DNA of 20,680 nt from NCBI GenBank assembly GCA_937959315.1, contig CALGRC010000101.1, forward strand, positions 1 to 20,680, written 5' to 3'. The translations under genes and the position numbers were made by a program. The DNA comes from an uncultured Clostridia bacterium (GTDB lineage: Bacteria > Bacillota > Clostridia > UMGS1810). The notes under the pieces were generated by a model that ran no database searches, had not been told where the DNA came from, and saw nothing but the letters and a program-made list of their open reading frames with translations. Every line of letters begins with the position of its first letter. Position 1 is the first letter of the stretch. Positions 14,813 to 20,680 of this stretch are shown piece by piece.

Positions 14813-15769
14813 ATGATTGCACACGGGAAAAATATCAAAATCTTTACGGCAAATTCCAATCCGGAGTTTGCAAAAAAGATTGCAGAGCATTTGGGGGTTT
14901 CAGTTGGGAAGTCGGAAGTCGGCACTTTCTCGGACGGCGAGATTTTTGTAAACATCGGGGAAACAGTCCGCGGCAGCGACGTGTTTGTGGTGCAGTCCAC
15001 CTGCAGCCCGGTAAACAACAACATCATGGAGCTGCTCATTATGATTGATGCTTTCCGCCGGGCATCTGCCGGGCGTATTACGGCGGTTATCCCGTATTTT
15101 GGATATGCGCGGCAGGACCGCAAGGCCAAAGCGCGGGACCCGATTTCGTCTAAGCTGGTGGCCGACCTCATTGCCACCGCCGGCGCCGACCGGGTGCTGA
15201 CGATGGATTTGCATGCGCCGCAGATTCAAGGCTTTTTCAATGTGCCGGTGGACCATCTGCTGGGCGTACCGGTGCTCAGTAAATATTACAGGGAAAAATT
15301 CAAAGGTTTAGAGCAGGAAACGGTGGTAGTATCGCCCGATTTGGGCAGCGTAACCCGGGCGCGCAACTTTGCACAGCGCATTGATACCCCCATTGCCATT
15401 ATTGACAAGCGCCGTCCCAAGGCCAACGTGGCAGAGGTCATGAATATTATCGGCGATATCAAGGATAAAAACGTTATTTTGGTGGATGATATGATTGATA
15501 CGGCCGGCACCATTACGCAGGGTGCGCAGGCGCTCATCGACCGCGGGGCCAAAAAGGTATTTGCCTGCTGTACGCATGGCGTGCTGTCGGGGCCTGCGAT
15601 AGACCGTATCCGCGATTCGGTCATTGAAGAACTGGTTATTTTAGATACCGTGCCGCTGCCAAAGGAAAAGCAGATTGACAAAATCAAGGTGCTCACCGTT
15701 GCGCCGGTATTTGGCGAAGCAATTGAGCGGATTTATGAGGATTTGTCGGTCAGCACATTGTTTGTATAA
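14813..15769 (+). CDS. prs: Ribose-phosphate pyrophosphokinase (PRPP synthetase, class I)
   Basis: The 318-residue enzyme transfers pyrophosphate from ATP to ribose 5-phosphate, giving PRPP for nucleotide, His and Trp synthesis. It shows FTANSNPEFAKKIAEHLG, GTFSDGEIFVNIGETVRG, the catalytic flexible-loop region IPYFGYARQDRKAKARDPIS (93-112), the TMDLHAPQIQGFF block and the PRPP-binding loop VILVDDMIDTAGTI (221-234). Length is standard for class I. The ATG at 14813 follows AGGGGG. Pairing with glmU is conserved in many Firmicutes. Confidence 0.97.
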   Translation: MIAHGKNIKIFTANSNPEFAKKIAEHLGVSVGKSEVGTFSDGEIFVNIGETVRGSDVFVVQSTCSPVNNNIMELLIMIDAFRRASAGRITAVIPYFGYARQDRKAKARDPISSKLVADLIATAGADRVLTMDLHAPQIQGFFNVPVDHLLGVPVLSKYYREKFKGLEQETVVVSPDLGSVTRARNFAQRIDTPIAIIDKRRPKANVAEVMNIIGDIKDKNVILVDDMIDTAGTITQGAQALIDRGAKKVFACCTHGVLSGPAIDRIRDSVIEELVILDTVPLPKEKQIDKIKVLTVAPVFGEAIERIYEDLSVSTLFV

Positions 15770-15801
15770 TATTTTGATTGGGAAAGGGAACGGTATAAAG
15801 G

Positions 15802-16866
15802 ATGATACAATTGCAAATGAAGCCGGATTTGGAGCAGTCGCTCAACCGGATTGACGCCTGGTACCAGGGGGAGGTGCTGGACCGTGCGCCTGTTGATTTT
15901 GGCCCCCAGTACCGGCGCAACGAGGCGCTGGATCACATGCAGTTTTCCTCCTTGCGGGAACGGTGGATGAGTGTGGATTATCACATGGAGTGCATCCGGG
16001 CCATGGTGCCGGAACAGCCTGTTTTGGGCGACGGCATCCCCAATGTGATACTTGATTTGGGGCCGGTATTTTTTTCGGCGCTGTACGGCGGGGAACTTGT
16101 GTTTGGAGAAGACACCTCCTGGATGGATCCGTTTGTCACATCCTATGACCAGCCGCTGCATATGCACATGGCGGGCAATGTGTATTTTGACAAAATGGAA
16201 GAGCTGATAAAATCCGCTCTTGAGCAATTTGCGGGGCAGGTCAATATCGGATATCCCGATTTGCATCCCGGGCTGGACTGCCTGGCTTGCTTTCGCGGCA
16301 GCGAAACACTGTGTTTTGACTTATATGAATATCCCGACGAACTCAAGCGGCTGGCCGGGCAGGTTATCGATGATTTTGAAAAGCTGTTCCGCCATTATCA
16401 CCGGCTGGTTGCAGAGCACGGGCAGCTTTCTATTAGCTGGATGGGCGTCCCATCGCGGGAAAGCATGCACATCCCGTCGTGTGATTTTTCCTATATGATT
16501 TCCCCCGCGCAGTTTGAAGAATTTGTACTGCCAGTGATACAGCGGGAAGCAAAAATGGCCCGGCACAATGTATTTCATATGGATGGGCCGGGTGTTGCGC
16601 GGCATGTGGATATGATATGTTCCATACCGGAAATCCAGGCGGTGCAGTGGGTGCCGGGAGCCGGCGAGCCCGATCCGGTTACCAAATGGGTGCCGTTGCT
16701 GCAAACCATCCGCAGCCATGGGAAATCGGTGTATGTATATGTATCCCCGCAGGAACTGGATGCGTTCTTGGCGGCCATGCCGCCGAAAGGCGTGTTTATC
16801 CATTGTGACACCACCGACCGGGAGGTACAAAAGCAGGTTTTGAAAAAAGTGGAAAAGTGGACATAA
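15802..16866 (+). CDS. URO-D superfamily protein of unknown substrate
   Basis: The 354-residue product belongs to the uroporphyrinogen decarboxylase / methylcobamide:CoM methyltransferase superfamily. Supporting blocks are LDRAPVDFG near the N-terminus, a mid-protein GWMG-like stretch (ISWMGVPSRESMHIPSCDFS) and HMDGPGVARHVDMICSIPEI with QWVPGAGEPDP near 280. It does not look like the haem enzyme HemE: the N-terminal substrate-binding Arg motif of HemE is not visible and no haem genes are nearby. No corrinoid protein or methyltransferase partner is present, so a methyl-transfer role cannot be claimed. The ATG at 15802 comes 33 bases after prs with GGGAAAGGG upstream. A hairpin at 16876-16917 ends its transcription unit. 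It is an unusual guest between prs and pth. Confidence 0.75.
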   Translation: MIQLQMKPDLEQSLNRIDAWYQGEVLDRAPVDFGPQYRRNEALDHMQFSSLRERWMSVDYHMECIRAMVPEQPVLGDGIPNVILDLGPVFFSALYGGELVFGEDTSWMDPFVTSYDQPLHMHMAGNVYFDKMEELIKSALEQFAGQVNIGYPDLHPGLDCLACFRGSETLCFDLYEYPDELKRLAGQVIDDFEKLFRHYHRLVAEHGQLSISWMGVPSRESMHIPSCDFSYMISPAQFEEFVLPVIQREAKMARHNVFHMDGPGVARHVDMICSIPEIQAVQWVPGAGEPDPVTKWVPLLQTIRSHGKSVYVYVSPQELDAFLAAMPPKGVFIHCDTTDREVQKQVLKKVEKWT

Positions 16867-16875
16867 GCGAAAACA

Positions 16876-16917
16876 GATAGCCGCAGTGCGCACCATTTGC
16901 TGTGGCTATTTCTTTTG
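16876..16917 (+). terminator. Rho-independent terminator before pth
   Basis: ATAGCCGCAG (16877-16886) pairs with CTGTGGCTAT (16900-16909), one G-U pair, around a 13-base loop, followed by TTCTTTTGTT. It would end or attenuate the glmU-prs-URO-D transcript. I see no clear new promoter before pth, so partial read-through may feed pth and mfd. Confidence 0.65.
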
Positions 16918-16944
16918 TTGCAGCAATCGAGGAGGGGAAACAGC

Positions 16945-17511
16945 ATGATTTTGATGGCGGGGCTTGGCAATCCGGAAGCGCGCTACAGCGGGACGCGGCA
17001 CAACATTGGGTTTGACGCAGTGGATATCATTGCGGACGCCTTTGATATCAAAATAAAAAAAATCAAATGCAAAGCCGTATATGGCGAAGGGGTTATTGGC
17101 GGGGAAAAGGTGCTTTTGTCAAAACCGCAGACGTATATGAACAACAGCGGGGAAAGCATCCGCGATATGGCGGCTTATTTCCATCTGGAACCGGCGCAGA
17201 TTGTGGTTTTCAATGACGATATCAGCCTGCCCCCGGGACGGGTCCGGATCCGTGCAAAAGGGAGCGATGGCGGGCACAACGGGTTAAAGTCTATTATCTA
17301 TCAGCTGCAGTCTGACCAGTTTGTACGGGTACGGATTGGCGTCGGTGCGCCGCCGCACGCGGACTATGATTTGGCGGACTATGTGCTGGGGCGGTATACG
17401 CCGGAGGACATTGCGGCGCTCAAGCCCCTGATGCAGTCTATGCCGGACATTGCAGAGTGCTTGGTGACGCAGGGTGTGCAGGCGGCAATGAACCGCTATA
17501 ACGGCGCATAG
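16945..17511 (+). CDS. pth: Peptidyl-tRNA hydrolase
   Basis: Pth rescues tRNA by hydrolysing peptidyl-tRNA dropped from ribosomes. The 188-residue product carries AGLGNPEARYSGTRHNIGFD with the catalytic His at 19, YMNNSGES with the substrate-binding Asn near 66-67, NDDISLPPGRVRIRAKG with the catalytic-pair Asp at 92, and GSDGGHNGLKSI at 107-117. An upstream in-frame ATG at 16897 lies within the terminator hairpin and adds non-conserved residues. The ATG at 16945 has GGAGGGG in front and is chosen. mfd follows 24 bases later, as is typical of Firmicutes. Confidence 0.96.
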   Translation: MILMAGLGNPEARYSGTRHNIGFDAVDIIADAFDIKIKKIKCKAVYGEGVIGGEKVLLSKPQTYMNNSGESIRDMAAYFHLEPAQIVVFNDDISLPPGRVRIRAKGSDGGHNGLKSIIYQLQSDQFVRVRIGVGAPPHADYDLADYVLGRYTPEDIAALKPLMQSMPDIAECLVTQGVQAAMNRYNGA

Positions 17512-17535
17512 CGTTTGGAAGGAGGTGGCCTGGTG

Positions 17536-20529
17536 ATGCAGGCGTTTACCAAGCTGCTGGAACCCATGCCGGAGTTTTCTATGCTGGTGGAAAATATCCA
17601 AAAGCAGTCTACGCCGGTTTGTGTGGTGGGGGTGACGGGCAGCCAGAAAAACCATCTGTTTTATGCGGCGTCTGCTGCGGCGGGCAAGCGCTGCCTGGTG
17701 ATTGCGGCGGACGAACTGGAGGCGCGCCGTATCCGCGACGATTTACAGTATTTTTTTTCGGGTAATGCGGAGCTCTTTCCTACGAAAGAATATGTGTTCT
17801 ATGATGTGGATGTATCCACCCATCAGGGAGAGACAGCCCGTATCCGCGTATTAGACCGGTTAAAGGATGCCGGGGCGGTGGTGGCTAGTATCCAGTCGCT
17901 TATGCAGTATACCCTGCCAAAAGAACTGTTCGATCGGTTTTCCCTGACGCTGGAGGTTGGCGGGGTGCTGGAGCTGTCTCATCTGATAGGGCGTTTGGCC
18001 ATGATGGGCTATAAGCGGGTGCCGTCGGTGGAAGGGATTGGGCAGTTTGCCGTCCGCGGCTCGATTGTGGATATCTATTCCCCTGCCGGGAAGTATCCTG
18101 TCCGGGTGGAGTTTTTTGACGATGAGGTGGATTCCATCCGTGATTTTGACCCGGTGACACAGATTTCGGTGGAAAAGCGGCAAACGGCGGATATCTGCCC
18201 GGTGCGGGAACTGCTGTATACGCCGGAACAGGCGGAAGCGGTGGCTGGGCGGATTGAAAAGCAGAAAAATGAAAATTTGCATACCGATGTGGAAAAACTG
18301 CGGGAAACACCGTATTTTGCTTCGCAGGATAAATATATGCCGTTTTTTTACGACCATGTGCCTACGCTGCTGGAATATCTTGGTGATGATTGGATGGTTT
18401 TTTTTGATGAACCGCACGTTGCCAGTGAAAAGGCGGCGGTATTTGAACAGGAGCAGAATGAACTGATTGCCGAATTGCTGGAAAAGGGGCTGTTTGCAAA
18501 GTGCAGGGGGGCGTATCTGGCCGGTTATACCGAATTGGCGCGGGAAGCGGCTAGGCGGCCGGTCGTTGCCGCCGCCGCGCTGTCCTATAGCTGCCCGGAT
18601 TTACAGCCCAAGCATTTGATTAGCCTGACCGCGAAAACCTTGCAGTCCTACAGCGGCAATTTGGAATTTTTATTTGATGATGTAAGTTACTGGAAACGCA
18701 ACGGATACCGTATCCTGGTGCTGCTGGGCAGCAAGACCAAGCTGGAAAGCCTGTCGCAGGGGCTGTCGGAGCGCGGTATGGAGGCGGTGGTGGTTGAGCA
18801 GCCAGACCGGCCGCCGGAGCCAGGGCAAATTATGCTCTCCTGCGGTACGCTGGCAAAGGGCTTTGAATATCCTACCATTAAGGCGGTGGTGGTGAGCGAC
18901 GGCGAGCTGTTCCGTCAGCCAAGAAAGAAAAAACAGGCCAAAAAGAAGCAAAAAAATGCCATCCAGAGCTTTGACGATCTGCAAATCGGCGACTATGTGG
19001 TACACCGTACCCATGGCATTGGGCAGTATGTGGGCATCCAGCAGCTGGTGGTGGACAAGGTGACAAAGGATTACATCAAAATCAAGTACAAGGGCAGCGA
19101 TATGCTCTATGTACCCACCAACCAACTGGATATGCTGCACAAGTATGTGGGCGCGGACGCCCCAAAGGTAAAACTCAATTCCCTTGGCGGGATGGAGTGG
19201 CAAAAGACGACGGCCAAGGTCAAGGAGAGCGTGGAGGAACTGGCAGAAGGGCTGATAAAGCTGTATGCAGCGCGCAGCCAGATACCCGGCCATGTGTATC
19301 CTCCCGATACGCCGTGGCAGCGGGAGTTTGAAGAGACTTTCCCGTATGAGGAAACCAAAGACCAGCTGCAATGCATCGGCGAAGTGAAACGGGATATGGA
19401 GGCGGGCAAGAGCATGGACCGCCTGCTGTGCGGCGATGTGGGTTACGGCAAAACCGAGGTTGCTATGCGCGCAGCCTTTAAATGCGTGATGGATTCTATG
19501 CAGGTGGCTTATCTGGTGCCGACGACCATATTGGCACAGCAGCATTACAACAACTTTTGTGCGCGGATGAAGGATTTTCCGATAAAAATTGAAATGCTGT
19601 CCCGGTTCCGTTCCAAAAAGGAACAGCAGCAGATTGTCAAAAAACTGCAAAATGGGGAAATCGATATTGTCATCGGTACCCACCGGCTGCTGCAAAAGGA
19701 TGTCAAATTCCGCTCTTTGGGGCTGCTGATTGTGGACGAGGAGCAGCGGTTTGGCGTCGGGCACAAGGAGCGTATCAAGGAAATGAAGCAGGATGTGGAT
19801 GTGCTCACCCTTTCGGCTACGCCAATCCCGCGGACGCTGCACATGGCGATGGTGGGCATCCGGGATTTGTCGGTCATTACGGAACCGCCGCAGGACCGCT
19901 ATCCGGTGCAGACCTTTGTGCTGGAAAATAACGCGGCGGTCATCCAAAACGCCATGGAGCGGGAGCTGGCCCAGGCGTTGGAGGGCGGGTGCCTTGGCGT
20001 CTCCTACGGCATCCGCTACTCCCCCGGCATCGACCGCCGGGAGCTGGAGCGGACGGCGGCGGTATGCCGCTGCGCCGACAAGCTCATCGCCGCCCACCTG
20101 CGCAGTGACGCCGGGGAGATCATGGACGCCGCCCGGGAATTTCTGGACGTGGGCGCGGCATTGGGGCTTCCCGTGCAGGTCTCCCACATCGGCTCTATGG
20201 CGGGCTTCGGCCAGATGGAAGCCTTTTTGCGTATGGTGGACAGCTATCGGATGAACGGCCTGCGGGTGAGCTGCGACTGCTATCCCTACTACGCCTTCTC
20301 CACTGCCATCGGCTCCACCACCTACGACGAGGGCTGGCTGGAGCGGCTCGCCCTTTCGGACGCCATCGCCCGCCTGGGCGAGCGCGAGAAGCGCATCCTC
20401 GCCCTGCGCTTCTATGACGGCAAGACGCAGATGGAGGTGGCGAGCGAGATCAACATCTCCCAGGCGCAGGTCTCCCGCCTGGAAAAGAACGCCATCGCGC
20501 AGATCAAAAAGAGCATATTCGTCCAGTGA
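17536..20529 (+). CDS. mfd: Mfd, first ~810 residues genuine, then fused to two unrelated fragments
   Basis: Mfd removes stalled RNA polymerase and recruits UvrA to lesions. From ATG 17536 (GGAGGTGG upstream) the protein has the UvrB-like N-terminal module (VTGSQKNHLFYAA, then KRVPSVEGIGQFAVRGSIVD), the CarD-like RNA-polymerase-interacting domain starting DLQIGDYVVHRTHGIG near 480, and a RecG-like helicase: Walker A GDVGYGKTEVA at 633, DEEQRFG at 734 and SATPIPRTL at 760. The Mfd match ends at AVIQNAMERELA near residue 811 (about 19969). Helicase motifs IV to VI, the translocation motif and the C-terminal regulatory domain are missing. The frame continues instead through an amidohydrolase fragment and a SigG C-terminus to TGA at 20529, 997 residues in all against roughly 1150 for the family. 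The sudden rise in GC at the junction suggests a chimera. Confidence 0.85.
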   Translation: MQAFTKLLEPMPEFSMLVENIQKQSTPVCVVGVTGSQKNHLFYAASAAAGKRCLVIAADELEARRIRDDLQYFFSGNAELFPTKEYVFYDVDVSTHQGETARIRVLDRLKDAGAVVASIQSLMQYTLPKELFDRFSLTLEVGGVLELSHLIGRLAMMGYKRVPSVEGIGQFAVRGSIVDIYSPAGKYPVRVEFFDDEVDSIRDFDPVTQISVEKRQTADICPVRELLYTPEQAEAVAGRIEKQKNENLHTDVEKLRETPYFASQDKYMPFFYDHVPTLLEYLGDDWMVFFDEPHVASEKAAVFEQEQNELIAELLEKGLFAKCRGAYLAGYTELAREAARRPVVAAAALSYSCPDLQPKHLISLTAKTLQSYSGNLEFLFDDVSYWKRNGYRILVLLGSKTKLESLSQGLSERGMEAVVVEQPDRPPEPGQIMLSCGTLAKGFEYPTIKAVVVSDGELFRQPRKKKQAKKKQKNAIQSFDDLQIGDYVVHRTHGIGQYVGIQQLVVDKVTKDYIKIKYKGSDMLYVPTNQLDMLHKYVGADAPKVKLNSLGGMEWQKTTAKVKESVEELAEGLIKLYAARSQIPGHVYPPDTPWQREFEETFPYEETKDQLQCIGEVKRDMEAGKSMDRLLCGDVGYGKTEVAMRAAFKCVMDSMQVAYLVPTTILAQQHYNNFCARMKDFPIKIEMLSRFRSKKEQQQIVKKLQNGEIDIVIGTHRLLQKDVKFRSLGLLIVDEEQRFGVGHKERIKEMKQDVDVLTLSATPIPRTLHMAMVGIRDLSVITEPPQDRYPVQTFVLENNAAVIQNAMERELAQALEGGCLGVSYGIRYSPGIDRRELERTAAVCRCADKLIAAHLRSDAGEIMDAAREFLDVGAALGLPVQVSHIGSMAGFGQMEAFLRMVDSYRMNGLRVSCDCYPYYAFSTAIGSTTYDEGWLERLALSDAIARLGEREKRILALRFYDGKTQMEVASEINISQAQVSRLEKNAIAQIKKSIFVQ
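19970..20334 (+). pseudogene. Internal fragment of an N-acyl-D-amino-acid deacylase-like amidohydrolase
   Basis: In the frame continuing from mfd, about 122 residues match the D-aminoacylase branch of the amidohydrolase superfamily. Blocks are QALEGGCLGVSYGIRYSPG, then ADKLIAAHLRSDAGEIMDA with a metal-site-like His, LGLPVQVSHIGSMAGFGQM with a second His, and CDCYPYYAFSTAIGSTTYDEG. Both ends of the enzyme (normally well over 450 residues) are absent. Codon use is strongly GC-ended (GCC, CGC, CTG), unlike genuine mfd before it. It has no start signal of its own and is not expected to form an active enzyme. Confidence 0.7.
20335..20529 (+). pseudogene. C-terminal region 4 of a second SigG-type sigma factor
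   Basis: About 64 residues, from WLERLALSDAIARLGEREKR through LALRFYDGKTQMEVASEI and NISQAQVSRLEKNAIAQIKK to TGA. They align without gaps to the C-terminus of the intact SigG encoded at 12426-13196 (WLEEISLKEAMKHLNPREKH and onward), including the complete region 4 helix-turn-helix. The DNA is much richer in GC than the intact copy and the protein differs at many positions, so it is not a recent local duplication. Regions 1 to 3 are missing. It appears to be the tail of SigG from another genome joined here. Confidence 0.75.
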
Positions 20530-20531
20530 GC

Positions 20532-20566
20532 ACAAAAAAGCCCCGCCATGTTTCATGGCGGGGCTT
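20532..20566 (-). terminator. Perfect 13-bp hairpin terminator
   Basis: AAGCCCCGCCATG (20538-20550) and CATGGCGGGGCTT (20554-20566) form a perfect stem with a 3-base loop. The run of A at 20534-20539 gives a T-tract on the minus strand, so it best serves the minus-strand gene ending at 20599. It may also weakly stop the plus-strand SigG fragment that ends at 20529. Confidence 0.85.
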
Positions 20567-20598
20567 CTGCCAGGGGGAATTGTGGAGTGGGAATAAAA

Positions 20599-20680
20599 TC
20601 AGAACTCGAACTCGGACTGCTTGGTCGGCGCGAACAGCCGGTAGGCAATGTCGCGGAAGTATTCGCCGGTCTTCTGCTGC
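20599..20680 (-). CDS. C-terminal 26 codons of an unrecognised protein
   Basis: The minus strand is open from the right edge to TGA at 20601-20599 and ends in the residues YRLFAPTKQSEFEF, preceded by a TGEYFRDIA stretch. The codon use is GC-rich like the adjacent SigG fragment, and a terminator follows at the right distance, so a real gene end is likely. Too little is present to name the family. By position it would be the gene convergent with sigG in the organism that donated the right end. Confidence 0.5.
   Translation of the reverse strand, partial: QQKTGEYFRDIAYRLFAPTKQSEFEF

Noticed and set aside
17536..20529. A novel Mfd-amidohydrolase-sigma fusion protein
   Set aside because: Each added part is a truncated fragment lacking essential portions, Mfd loses half its motor, and base composition jumps at the joint. 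That pattern fits a chimera better than an evolved fusion.
18670..20556. A 628-codon open frame on the minus strand opposite mfd
   Set aside because: It has no family signature, its composition (His, Gln, Leu and Arg rich) is that of a shadow of GC-ended codons, and the plus-strand frame carries all Mfd motifs.
1..20680. CRISPR array, insertion sequence, rRNA or tRNA genes
   Set aside because: I looked for regularly spaced repeats, transposase motifs and cloverleaf or rRNA signatures and found none.

Overview
The window carries the core of a spore-forming, Gram-positive (Firmicutes, class Clostridia) chromosome. The evidence is the nusA-infB operon in its Firmicutes order, an intact forespore sigma factor SigG, strong AGGAGG-type ribosome binding sites and SigmaA-type promoters. 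I cannot name a genus. The composition has three parts: an AT-rich left end (1 to about 1750), a moderate-GC housekeeping body (about 1750 to 19970), and a sharply GC-rich right end (about 19970 to 20680).

Left end (1-1849): two decayed minus-strand genes, a BspA-like leucine-rich-repeat surface protein with two in-frame stops and a frameshifted 3-methyladenine DNA glycosylase. Upstream of the glycosylase lies a complete small transcription unit: a promoter, a long hairpin whose first base coincides with the expected start, and a UUCG-capped terminator. It may be an undescribed small RNA or an attenuating leader. An orphan terminator and about 440 bases without a recognisable gene follow, then the rimP promoter and its leader hairpin.

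Body, part 1 (1850-9443): rimP, nusA, ylxR, ylxQ, infB, rbfA, nrnA-like, truB and ribF form one co-directional operon for transcription elongation, 30S maturation, translation initiation, oligoribonucleotide turnover, tRNA modification and flavin cofactors, closed by a strong bidirectional terminator. ylxQ has no ATG, GTG or TTG where the family starts; ATC is the best candidate.

Body, part 2 (9448-13263): a minus-strand pair, a sugar 1-kinase of the N-acetylhexosamine kinase type and a sugar-1-phosphate nucleotidyltransferase, diverges from an AraC-family regulator that is broken by an in-frame TAG. Together they look like a small sugar-salvage module making a nucleotide sugar. SigG lies convergent to the regulator, sharing a CTAG that provides both stop codons, and has a recognisable forespore-type promoter.

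Body, part 3 (13363-19969): glmU, prs and a URO-D-superfamily gene, then a terminator-like hairpin, then pth and mfd.

Right end: the mfd reading frame runs without a stop into about 120 codons of an N-acyl-D-amino-acid deacylase-like amidohydrolase and then about 65 codons of the C-terminus of a second SigG, followed by a hairpin terminator and the tail of an unrecognised minus-strand gene. The abrupt composition change, two unrelated truncated domains and loss of the Mfd C-terminus point to an assembly chimera (or a rearrangement), not a new fusion protein.
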